NCBI GenBank assembly: GCA_028866445.1
Contig: JAGWIE010000070.1
Location: 1-7,011, forward strand
DNA: 7,011 nt
Direction: 5' to 3'
From: Rhodospirillales bacterium
GTDB taxonomy: Bacteria > Pseudomonadota > Alphaproteobacteria > Acetobacterales > Acetobacteraceae
Position 1 is the first letter of the stretch. Each line of letters begins with the position of its first letter. Shown piece by piece: positions 1-5,548 of the stretch. The notes under the pieces were generated by a model, which worked only from the letters and a program-made list of their open reading frames with translations, made no database searches and was not told the DNA's origin. A program made the translations under genes and the position numbers.

Positions 1-707
1 TCAATTTGTTCAGATGACAGCGAAAATAATCTCGCAGCCTCAATCACTTCCAGGCCTTTATTAAACATGGTCGCGCTATCGATGGAGATTTTGGCGCCCA
101 TCGACCAAACCGGGTGCCGCAATGCTGCCTCCCGGGTAATGCCGCGCATCTCCTCCAGGCTGTGGTTTCGGAAAGGCCCACCGGATGCGGTAAGCACAAT
201 TTTCTCCACCTGCTTGGTGTTGCCATCCGCCATCGCCTGAAGGATGGCGTTATGTTCCGAATCCACCGGCAGCAAGGTGGCTCCAGCGGCTTCAACCTCA
301 CGCAAAAACACATCCCCGGCGGAAACCAAGGACTCCTTGCAGGCAAAGGCGATGGTGCCACCATGGCGCACGGCCGCCAATGTGGGCTCCAGCCCGGCGG
401 TGCCGGTAATGGCACACATCGTCCAATCCGCCTTGCGCCCGGCCGCCTCCAGCACGGCATCGCGGCCGCCGGCAACCTCAAGTCCCGCGCCTGCCAAAGC
501 CTCCCGCAAACTGGGGAGCAAAGCCTCGTCGGAAATAACGGTGATGTCGGGCCGGAACTGGCGAGCCTGTTCAGATAGCATCGCCACATTACGCCCGCCC
601 ACCAACGCACAAATTTCGTAAGCGGAGGGGTTTTCTTTCACAAGATCAAGAGTCTGCGTGCCGACGCTACCCGTGGACCCCAGGATTGTCAGCCGCTTTA
701 TCCCCAT
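1..707 (-). CDS. dxr: 1-deoxy-D-xylulose 5-phosphate reductoisomerase, N-terminal 235 residues (partial)
   Basis: Dxr (IspC) converts DXP to 2-C-methyl-D-erythritol 4-phosphate with NADPH, the committed step of the MEP isoprenoid pathway, in the cytosol. I translated the frame by hand and found no stop. The window edge cuts the gene after 235 of roughly 390 residues. The N-terminal nucleotide-binding motif GSTGSVG is at residues 10-16. The metal-binding segment PVDSEHNAI carries D149 and E151, and TASGGPF is at 173-179. H198, S211, N216, K217 and E220 match the E. coli substrate and metal residues H209, S222, N227, K228 and E231. The usual ANKE motif reads ACKE here, with Cys123 in place of Asn. 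The ATG at 707 has GGAGG nine bases upstream and overlaps the end of cdsA by 10 bases, suggesting coupled translation. The product and the isoprenoid lipid made by the uppS enzyme belong to one pathway. Confidence 0.96.
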   Translation of the reverse strand, partial: MGIKRLTILGSTGSVGTQTLDLVKENPSAYEICALVGGRNVAMLSEQARQFRPDITVISDEALLPSLREALAGAGLEVAGGRDAVLEAAGRKADWTMCAITGTAGLEPTLAAVRHGGTIAFACKESLVSAGDVFLREVEAAGATLLPVDSEHNAILQAMADGNTKQVEKIVLTASGGPFRNHSLEEMRGITREAALRHPVWSMGAKISIDSATMFNKGLEVIEAARLFSLSSEQI

Positions 708-1513
708 AGTCCCACGCCTCCATGTAAGCTGGCCGCAAGCAACGCCGCTAAAGGCGCTGCCGTTAAAAATCCATCCAGCCGGTCAAATAATCCACCATGG
801 CCGGGAATCGTCCGAGCAGAATCCTTCACACCCAGTTTGCGCTTGATGGCGCTTTCCAGCAAATCTCCCGCCTGGGCGATGAAGCTCAATACCAGCCCCA
901 CACCGAAGGCGTGAAGTGGCGCGCCAAGTGTCGCCGCTGCCAACCCTGCGCCGCACGCCCCGCCAGCAACCAGGCCGCCGAGCGCGCCGCTCCAGGTTTT
1001 ACCGGGCGAAATCCGTGGTGCCAGCTTGGCACCGCCCAGCAGCCGCCCAACAGCGTAAGCCCCTATATCCGTGCCCCAGATCACCAGGATCAGATACGCG
1101 GTATCCTCAAGCCCCACACCCGGTTGCTGGCGCAGCCAGATTAAACACACGCCGCCCAACCCCGCATATGGCACGCCCGCAGCCGCGAACCGCTCGTAGG
1201 ACAACCAAGCTATAAATGTTATAAAAACAACAGATTGTATGCCATACATTACACCGAACATGCTGGTTGTCAGCCATATCAGCATGAGCAGCCCGGCAAG
1301 ATGCCAAGCATGGCGCAGCTTAGAAAGCCGTGCCCATTCATGGCCTAGCCCGGCCATGGCCACGCCGATAAGCATTGTCCACGCCAGGCCGCCGCGCCAC
1401 AGGCAAAACAGCGCAATCGGCCCAAGCACCAAAGCTGAAGCCGCACGGAGATACAGGTCCGACCAACGGTTGTTCTTGGCTGGTTTGTCAAAAGGCTCAG
1501 ACAGGGCGGGCAC
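698..1513 (-). CDS. cdsA: Phosphatidate cytidylyltransferase (CDP-diglyceride synthase)
   Basis: CdsA makes CDP-diacylglycerol from phosphatidic acid and CTP, the precursor of all phospholipids, in the inner membrane. The protein is 271 residues from the chosen start, a normal family length, and has many hydrophobic segments starting near residue 20. The segment with WGTDIGAY and RISPGKTWSG is typical of the family. The C-terminal CDS signature spans about residues 221-247: SAIKRK, then KDSARTIPGHGG, then FDRLD. I chose the GTG at 1513. The nearest in-frame ATG is at 1654, which would overlap uppS by 158 bases and add a tail read from uppS codons. The GTG gives a 17-base overlap with uppS. 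GGGAG sits 10 bases upstream and a closer AGG four bases upstream, so initiation is probably coupled to uppS termination. The exact start is less sure than the identity. Confidence 0.93.
   Translation of the reverse strand: MPALSEPFDKPAKNNRWSDLYLRAASALVLGPIALFCLWRGGLAWTMLIGVAMAGLGHEWARLSKLRHAWHLAGLLMLIWLTTSMFGVMYGIQSVVFITFIAWLSYERFAAAGVPYAGLGGVCLIWLRQQPGVGLEDTAYLILVIWGTDIGAYAVGRLLGGAKLAPRISPGKTWSGALGGLVAGGACGAGLAAATLGAPLHAFGVGLVLSFIAQAGDLLESAIKRKLGVKDSARTIPGHGGLFDRLDGFLTAAPLAALLAASLHGGVGLWG
717..721 (-). promoter_or_regulatory. Ribosome binding site of dxr, inside cdsA
   Basis: The minus strand reads GGAGG, nine bases before the dxr ATG at 707. It lies inside the last codons of cdsA. The strong site supports this ATG as the dxr start even though it overlaps the upstream gene. 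Confidence 0.75.
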
Positions 1514-2207
1514 CGAACCTGCGCTCCCTGCCCGCAAACTCCTCCAGGGCTTTGGAGAAATCCTGCCCGCAAAAATCTGGCCACAGCACTTTTGTAAACC
1601 AGATTTCGGCGTAAGCCAGCTGCCAGAGCAAAAAATTACTAATGCGTTGCTCACCAGAGGTGCGGATCACCAAGTCGGGGTCTGGAATGTCCGCCGTGAA
1701 CAGAAAATTTGTGAAATTCTGCTCCGTTAGCGCCTCGGGTTTTATTCCTGCCTCGATGGCCTTGCGCGCCGCCGCCACAATTTCAGCCCTTCCGCCATAG
1801 GAAAGGGCCAGCACCAAGGTGAGGCGTTTGTTATCAGCCGTCTTGCGTTCCGCCGCCTCAAGCTCCTGCGCCAGAACTTCGCCGAAGCGTTCGCGCTCGC
1901 CAATCACCTGTAGGCGCACGCCCTCGGCATGAAGTTCAGCCAGCTCAGAGCGCAAATAATGTTTGAGTAGAAATGTGAGGTCCTGCACCTCGCCCGCCGG
2001 ACGCTGCCAGTTCTCGGAGGAAAAGGCGAACAAAGTAAGATAGCGCACCCCATGGTTCACTGCCGCCTCAATAACCCGGCGCACGGCCTTCGCACCCTCG
2101 CGGTGGCCAGCCACACGCGGCAGGCCTCTGGTTGCGGCCCAGCGCCCATTGCCATCCATAATGATAGCAACATGCGATGGCACGGAATGGGAGGCGGCGT
2201 CTGCCAT
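1497..2207 (-). CDS. uppS: Di-trans,poly-cis-undecaprenyl diphosphate synthase
   Basis: UppS (IspU) is the cytosolic cis-prenyltransferase that extends farnesyl diphosphate with isopentenyl diphosphate to the C55 lipid carrier needed for peptidoglycan and other surface polymers. The 236-residue protein has full family length. The pyrophosphate-binding motif MDGNGRWA is at 17-24 with catalytic Asp18. HREG is at 35-38, FAFSSENW at 60-67, and the C-terminal signature RTSGEQRISNFLLWQLAYAE runs from 182 to 201, supplying R182, R188 and E201. Its ATG shares one base with the frr stop (TAATG). Only a weak AGG lies close upstream, so translation probably depends on ribosomes finishing frr. The 3' end overlaps cdsA. 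Confidence 0.97.
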   Translation of the reverse strand: MADAASHSVPSHVAIIMDGNGRWAATRGLPRVAGHREGAKAVRRVIEAAVNHGVRYLTLFAFSSENWQRPAGEVQDLTFLLKHYLRSELAELHAEGVRLQVIGERERFGEVLAQELEAAERKTADNKRLTLVLALSYGGRAEIVAAARKAIEAGIKPEALTEQNFTNFLFTADIPDPDLVIRTSGEQRISNFLLWQLAYAEIWFTKVLWPDFCGQDFSKALEEFAGRERRFGARPV

Positions 2208-2770
2208 TAAACCTGCCGAATATCCTTTTCTTTTTCCGAAAAATGATCGTCCACGCGTTTAATGTAGCCGTCCGTCAGCTTCTGCACCTTATCAGCCCAG
2301 TCACGCTCCTCATCTTCAGAGATTTCGGACTTCTTCTGCAAGGCTTTGATCTGCTCCATGCCGTCGCGCCGCACCCCGCGCACGGCGATACGTGCCGCCT
2401 CGGCATATTTATTGGCGGTTTTCACCAACTCAATGCGGCGCTCTTCGGTGAGCACCGGCAGCGGCACGCGAATCGTCTGGCCATCCGGCTGCGGGTTGAG
2501 GCCGAGGCCGCAATCGCGAATGGCCGCCACAGTGGAATTGACCATCGAGCGGTCCCATACCTGCACGGTGATCATCCGCGCTTCCGGCACGGCGATGGTG
2601 GCCACCTGGTTCAGCGGCATCATCGATCCATAGGCGTCCACCTTAACGGGCTCCAGCAGTGCCGGGCTGGCACGGCCGGTCCGCAGACCAGAAAATTCAC
2701 GCCTTAAAGCTTCCAGCGCGCCATCCATACGGCGGGTAAGATCAGTCGTGATCGTATCTAAATCGGTCAT
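2207..2770 (-). CDS. frr: Ribosome recycling factor
   Basis: RRF acts with EF-G to split post-termination ribosomes so that they can be reused. The protein is 187 residues, against 185 in E. coli. The N-terminal helix contains GLRTGRASPALL at 28-39. The beta domain has YG...MPLNQVATIAVPEAR at 47-65 and VQVWD at 69-73. GLNPQPDG is at 90-97 and PLPVLTEERR at 103-112, leading into the long C-terminal helices (about 108-185) rich in charged residues. I placed the start at the ATG at 2770, because AGAAGG lies eight bases upstream and the protein then begins where RRFs do. A longer frame from 2815 would run back into pyrH. The 16-base gap to pyrH and one-base overlap with uppS place it inside one transcript. 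Confidence 0.97.
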   Translation of the reverse strand: MTDLDTITTDLTRRMDGALEALRREFSGLRTGRASPALLEPVKVDAYGSMMPLNQVATIAVPEARMITVQVWDRSMVNSTVAAIRDCGLGLNPQPDGQTIRVPLPVLTEERRIELVKTANKYAEAARIAVRGVRRDGMEQIKALQKKSEISEDEERDWADKVQKLTDGYIKRVDDHFSEKEKDIRQV

Positions 2771-2778
2771 GTGACGAA

Positions 2779-2784
2779 CCTTCT
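2779..2784 (-). promoter_or_regulatory. Ribosome binding site of frr
   Basis: AGAAGG on the minus strand is eight bases before the ATG at 2770, within the 16-base gap after pyrH. It decides between this start and the in-frame ATG at 2815, which lies inside pyrH. Confidence 0.75.
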
Positions 2785-2786
2785 TT

Positions 2787-3509
2787 TCAGCACTCGATAA
2801 TCCGGGTGAAGGCACCTTCGCCGCGCATCACGGCAGCGAAAGCGCCCGGGGCATGGATGTTAAAGACGAGAATCGGAAGCTTGTTTTCCCGGCTCAAAGA
2901 AATTGCGGCGGCATCCATAACATTCAGGTCACGCGCTAGAACATCCAAATAAGTTAGCTCTTCGTAACGCTTGGCATTCTGGTCTTTGCGCGGGTCGGCG
3001 GAATAAACGCCATCCACCTGCGTGCCCTTCAGCATTGCGTCGCATTTCATCTCGGTGGCGCGCAAGGCAGCAGCGGTGTCTGTCGTGAAAAACGGGTTGC
3101 CGGTGCCCGCGGCAAAAATTACCACCCTGCCCTTTTCCATGTGCCGCTCGGCCCGGCGGCGGATATAGGGTTCGCACACGGATTCCATGGAGATGGCGCT
3201 TTGCACCCGGGTCGGCACGCCCATTTTTTCCAAAGCGGATTGCATTCCTAGCGCGTTCATCACCGTGGCCAGCATTCCCATGTAATCAGCCTGGGCGCGG
3301 TCCATGCCCGCCGCCGCACCGGCGATGCCCCGGAAAATATTACCCCCACCAATAACCAGGCAAACCTGCACCCCCATGGCGATCACATCGCGCACATCCG
3401 CAGCGATGGTGTTCACCGTTTCCGTGTCCAGGCCGTAATCACGCTTGCCCATCAGGGCTTCGCCGGAAACCTTCAGCAGAACACGCTTATATTGAGGATT
3501 GCTGGTCAT
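2787..3509 (-). CDS. pyrH: Uridylate kinase (UMP kinase)
   Basis: PyrH phosphorylates UMP to UDP with ATP in de novo pyrimidine synthesis. The bacterial enzyme is a hexameric amino-acid-kinase-fold protein. The protein is 240 residues, against 241 in E. coli. KVSGEAL at 13-19 is the N-terminal phosphate-binding motif, IGGGNIFRG at 53-61 the glycine-rich loop, and ADYMGMLATVMN at 74-85 a family helix near the UMP site. GTGNPFFTTDTAA at 135-147 and KCDAMLKGTQVDGVYS at 155-170 complete the nucleotide-binding half. The ATG at 3509 has AAGGA about six bases upstream. The gene is separated from tsf by 76 bases with a hairpin and from frr by 16 bases. Confidence 0.97.
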   Translation of the reverse strand: MTSNPQYKRVLLKVSGEALMGKRDYGLDTETVNTIAADVRDVIAMGVQVCLVIGGGNIFRGIAGAAAGMDRAQADYMGMLATVMNALGMQSALEKMGVPTRVQSAISMESVCEPYIRRRAERHMEKGRVVIFAAGTGNPFFTTDTAAALRATEMKCDAMLKGTQVDGVYSADPRKDQNAKRYEELTYLDVLARDLNVMDAAAISLSRENKLPILVFNIHAPGAFAAVMRGEGAFTRIIEC

Positions 3510-3527
3510 GGAAGGTCCTTATAGGAA

Positions 3528-3559
3528 GGGCGGTGCCAAGCAAAATGCCCGGACCGCCC
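3528..3559 (-). promoter_or_regulatory. GC-rich hairpin between tsf and pyrH (possible attenuator or processing site)
   Basis: On the minus strand GGGCGGT (3559-3553) pairs perfectly with ACCGCCC (3534-3528). After one bulged C, a further six pairs, including two G.U wobbles, close on the loop ATTTT. The stem ends about 18 bases before the pyrH ATG. No run of T follows it in the direction of transcription, so it is not a standard intrinsic terminator. It could reduce read-through from tsf, protect RNA ends or affect pyrH initiation. The pairing is visible, but the role is inference. Confidence 0.5.
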
Positions 3560-3585
3560 CATGGGTAGCGCAAAGGCGAAAAGGA

Positions 3586-4491
3586 TTAAACCCCAGCCGC
3601 CGCAGCAACTTCAGCGGCGAAATCAGAGACTTCCTTCTCGATGCCTTCGCCGAGGGTAAAGCGCACGAAGCGGGAGACATTGCTGCCAGCCTTCTTCACG
3701 ACATCTTTCACCTTGCTCTCGCCGTCATGCACCCAGACCTGCTCCAGCAACACCACGTCCTCGTAATACTTCTTCACACGGCCTTCGACCATCTTCTCGA
3801 TAATGGCTTCGGGTTTGCCGGAGGCGCGGGCCTGGTCGGAGAGCACATTCTTTTCACGTTCCAGCGCAGCGGGGTCTACTTCGGCAACGGACAATGCCTC
3901 CGGGCGGGCGGCGGCCACATGCATACCGATCTGGCGGCCAAGCTGCTCCAGCGCCTCGTTGGCATTGCCCTCAAGGCCAACAATAACGCCGATTTTGCCC
4001 AGGCCCGGCTTTAGCGCGCCATGGATATAAGCGGCGGCGGTGCCACCCGGCACGTTGATCACGGCAACCCGGCGGACATTCATGTTTTCGCCAATGGTGG
4101 CGACCAGATGCACGGCTTCATCGGCCACATTGCGGCCCGTGCCTGGGTAAGCGGCGGCCTTCAGGGCCTCCACGTCTTCACCCACATCCAGCGCCAGCTT
4201 GGCAACAGTTTCAACATATGTCTGGAAGGCCTCGTTGCGGGCCACAAAGTCGGTTTCGGCGTTGATCTCGACCATGGCGACCTTGCCAGGTGCCAGCGCA
4301 ACGCCAACCAGACCCTCAGCGGCCACACGGCCAGATTTCTTGGCGGCGGCGGAAAGGCCTTTCTTACGCAGCCAGTCGATCGCGGCTTCCTTGTCGCCAT
4401 TCGTCTCAACCAGCGCCTTCTTGCAGTCCATCATGCCTGCGCCGGTGGTCTCACGCAGGTCTTTCACCAGGGCAGCGGTAATTTCGGCCAT
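3586..4491 (-). CDS. tsf: Elongation factor Ts
   Basis: EF-Ts is the guanine nucleotide exchange factor that regenerates EF-Tu-GTP during translation. The protein is 301 residues. The N-terminal UBA-like domain begins MAEITAALVKDLRETTGAG and carries the family motif around GAGMMDCKKAL (residues 17-27). The core motif VEINAETDFVARN, with the TDFV sequence that contacts EF-Tu at 80-83, follows. The C-terminal part contains the segment VLLEQVWVHD and ends in an Ala-rich tail. I chose the ATG at 4491 because AAGGAG lies seven bases upstream. An in-frame ATG at 4536 would add 15 residues read through the intergenic hairpin, and EF-Ts proteins normally begin at MAEIT. It follows rpsB by 89 bases, the conserved bacterial pairing. 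Confidence 0.97.
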   Translation of the reverse strand: MAEITAALVKDLRETTGAGMMDCKKALVETNGDKEAAIDWLRKKGLSAAAKKSGRVAAEGLVGVALAPGKVAMVEINAETDFVARNEAFQTYVETVAKLALDVGEDVEALKAAAYPGTGRNVADEAVHLVATIGENMNVRRVAVINVPGGTAAAYIHGALKPGLGKIGVIVGLEGNANEALEQLGRQIGMHVAAARPEALSVAEVDPAALEREKNVLSDQARASGKPEAIIEKMVEGRVKKYYEDVVLLEQVWVHDGESKVKDVVKKAGSNVSRFVRFTLGEGIEKEVSDFAAEVAAAAGV

Positions 4492-4498
4492 GTGTTTG

Positions 4499-4504
4499 CT
4501 CCTT
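4499..4504 (-). promoter_or_regulatory. Ribosome binding site of tsf
   Basis: AAGGAG on the minus strand, seven bases before the ATG at 4491, is the best Shine-Dalgarno match in the window. It rules out the upstream in-frame ATG at 4536. Confidence 0.8.
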
Positions 4505-4514
4505 ACAAATGGTT

Positions 4515-4541
4515 GCGCGGCACCCTGGTCGGGCACCGCGC
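4515..4541 (-). promoter_or_regulatory. Hairpin between rpsB and tsf (possible partial terminator)
   Basis: On the minus strand GCGCGGTGCCC, a five-base loop GACCA, and GGGTGCCGCGC form an 11-pair stem. Nine pairs are Watson-Crick and two are G.U in RNA. It lies 10 bases upstream of the tsf Shine-Dalgarno. No T tract follows, so full termination is unlikely. A structure here could tune the S2 to EF-Ts ratio, since EF-Ts is needed in a different amount from a ribosomal protein. That function is inference. Confidence 0.5.
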
Positions 4542-4580
4542 GAAATTTCTGGAATCTCCTGCCTTACGGCGCGGCGAAAA

Positions 4581-5339
4581 TCAGGCCTCGACCGAGGCCT
4601 CGCTCAACGCCGGTTCGGCCGCCGCACCCAAATCCACGCCGGAGGCACCCATCTCAGCGGAAATACCATCCAGCACCGCACCAGCGACCATGTCGCAATA
4701 GAGCGTAATCGCGCGAATCGCGTCGTCATTGCCCGGGATCGGGTAGGTCACGCCAGCAGGGTCGGAGTTGGAATCGAGAATGGCAACAACCGGAATGCCA
4801 AGCTTATTGGCCTCCTCAATCGCCAGCTTCTCCTTGTTGGTGTCGATCACGAACAGAATGTCCGGCAGGCCGCCCATATCCTTAATGCCGCCAAGTGCGC
4901 GCTCCAGTTTCTCCCGGTCACGGGTGAAATTCAGGATTTCCTTCTTGGAATAGCCCTGGGCCTCGCCGGTCAGCATCTCGTCCATCTGGCGCAAACGCTT
5001 GATTGAACCGGTGATGGTCTTCCAGTTGGTGAGCATTCCGCCCAGCCAGCGGTGGTTCACATAATACTGCCCGCAACGCTGCGCGGCATCGGCCACGTAG
5101 TCGGCGGCGGCGCGCTTGGTGCCAACAAACAGCACGCGGCCACCGGCAGCGGTCACATCGCGAATCGCCTTCAGCGCGCGCTCAGCCAGAGGAACGGTCT
5201 GCTGCAGGTCGATAATATGGACCTGGTTGCGCACACCGAACAGAAACGGCGCCATACGCGGGTTCCAGCGGCGGGTGTTGTGGCCAAAATGCACGCCGGC
5301 TTCAAGCAGCTGGCGCAGGGAAACATCGGGAAGTGCCAT
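4581..5339 (-). CDS. rpsB: 30S ribosomal protein S2
   Basis: S2 is a late-assembling 30S subunit protein that helps recruit S1. The protein is 252 residues. It opens MALPDVSLRQLLEAGVHFGH, with the family segment GVHFGHNTRRWNPRM at 15-29, then FVGTKR at 71-76 and NHRWLGGMLTN at 95-105. The coiled-coil arm lies around 111-150. The C-terminal signature PDILFVIDTNKEKLAIEEAN begins at 159, and IPVVAILDSNSDP at 182-194 is typical. The tail from about 230 is Ala/Glu-rich. The ATG at 5339 is preceded by a purine-rich AGGAAAGAGAA segment. It is the first gene of the operon and has a structured leader. In E. coli S2 represses its own rpsB-tsf mRNA through the leader, so feedback is plausible here too. 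Confidence 0.98.
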   Translation of the reverse strand: MALPDVSLRQLLEAGVHFGHNTRRWNPRMAPFLFGVRNQVHIIDLQQTVPLAERALKAIRDVTAAGGRVLFVGTKRAAADYVADAAQRCGQYYVNHRWLGGMLTNWKTITGSIKRLRQMDEMLTGEAQGYSKKEILNFTRDREKLERALGGIKDMGGLPDILFVIDTNKEKLAIEEANKLGIPVVAILDSNSDPAGVTYPIPGNDDAIRAITLYCDMVAGAVLDGISAEMGASGVDLGAAAEPALSEASVEA

Positions 5340-5370
5340 TGGCAGTTCTCTTTCCTATATCAATCCGGTT

Positions 5371-5439
5371 CTATCCTCCGCGGGGGAAGTACCTTACGGC
5401 ACCGGACCTTACAGGCTATCGCCCGGATAGGCCCCCGCG
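5371..5439 (-). promoter_or_regulatory. Structured 5' leader of rpsB with competing pairings
   Basis: On the minus strand CGCGGGGG (5439-5432) is exactly complementary to CCCCCGCG (5386-5379), which would close a domain of about 60 bases. Inside it CTATC (5430-5426) and GATAG (5420-5416) form a hairpin with loop CGGGC. Two copies of GTAAGGT (5412-5406 and 5397-5391) sit 15 bases apart in the same domain. CTATCC (5430-5425) can pair instead with GGATAG (5376-5371), just past the closing stem and about 30 bases before the start codon. The two pairings of CTATC exclude each other. The complementarity is visible. A role in S2 feedback is inferred from the known autoregulation of rpsB in other bacteria. 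I do not recognise it as a named RNA family. Confidence 0.5.
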
Positions 5440-5450
5440 TGTGAATTTGC

Positions 5451-5518
5451 CCGCACAATGCGAACGCGCGCCGTATCGCGCATTTTCGTCCAAAGTTCAA
5501 GCCGCACGTAAATGCGAA
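5451..5518 (-). repeat. Imperfect direct repeat flanking the putative rpsB promoter
   Basis: On the minus strand TTCGCATT, TAC, GTGCGG (5518-5502) recurs as TTCGCATT, GTGCGG (5464-5451), identical apart from a three-base insertion. The copies bracket the proposed promoter. An inverted AATGCG (5484-5479) lies between them and could pair with CGCATT of the downstream copy. This could be an operator pair, RNA structure or chance duplication. Confidence 0.4.
5472..5500 (-). promoter_or_regulatory. Possible sigma-70 promoter of the rpsB operon
   Basis: The minus strand has TTGAAC (5500-5495), a 17-base spacer, and GATACG (5477-5472). The -35 box matches the consensus at four of six positions (TTGA), while the -10 match is only fair. 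The position fits: it is downstream of the tolB hairpin and upstream of all the leader structure. It would give a leader of about 125 bases. Confidence 0.35.
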
Positions 5519-5545
5519 GGGCGGCCGAAGCCGCCCTTTCTTTTT
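5517..5545. terminator. Intrinsic terminator-like hairpin after tolB
   Basis: A perfect nine-pair stem, AAGGGCGGC with GCCGCCCTT (5517-5525 and 5530-5538), closes a four-base loop. Read on the minus strand, as tolB is transcribed, the loop is UUCG closed by C-G, an exceptionally stable tetraloop, and the stem starts about 10 bases after the tolB stop. The T tract (TTTCTTTTT, 5537-5545) lies on the plus-strand side. On the minus strand only CTTCGCATTT follows. It probably ends tolB transcripts or acts in both directions, but by sequence it is the better terminator for a plus-strand RNA. Confidence 0.7.
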
Positions 5546-5548
5546 GGT

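Noticed and set aside
44..610. Minus-strand open frame of 188 codons
   Set aside because: It is an alternate frame of dxr. The true dxr frame runs uninterrupted to the window edge with all active-site motifs.
1514..1654. Longer cdsA starting at the ATG at 1654
   Set aside because: The extra 47 residues are read from uppS codons in another frame and do not look like a CdsA N-terminus. The GTG at 1513 gives a normal length.
2177..2707. Plus-strand open frame of 176 codons opposite frr
   Set aside because: It is antisense to frr, His/Arg-rich as mirrored GC-rich code usually is, and has no plausible function.
3499..4014. Plus-strand open frame of 171 codons opposite tsf
   Set aside because: It is a shadow of the tsf coding frame in GC-rich DNA with no family motif.
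4492..4536. Longer EF-Ts starting at the ATG at 4536
   Set aside because: It would be translated through the intergenic hairpin and past an ideal ribosome site, and EF-Ts begins at MAEIT.
4021..4701. Plus-strand open frame of 226 codons across the rpsB-tsf junction
   Set aside because: It is antisense to tsf and rpsB, spans their spacer, shows no recognisable domain, and the minus-strand genes are certain.
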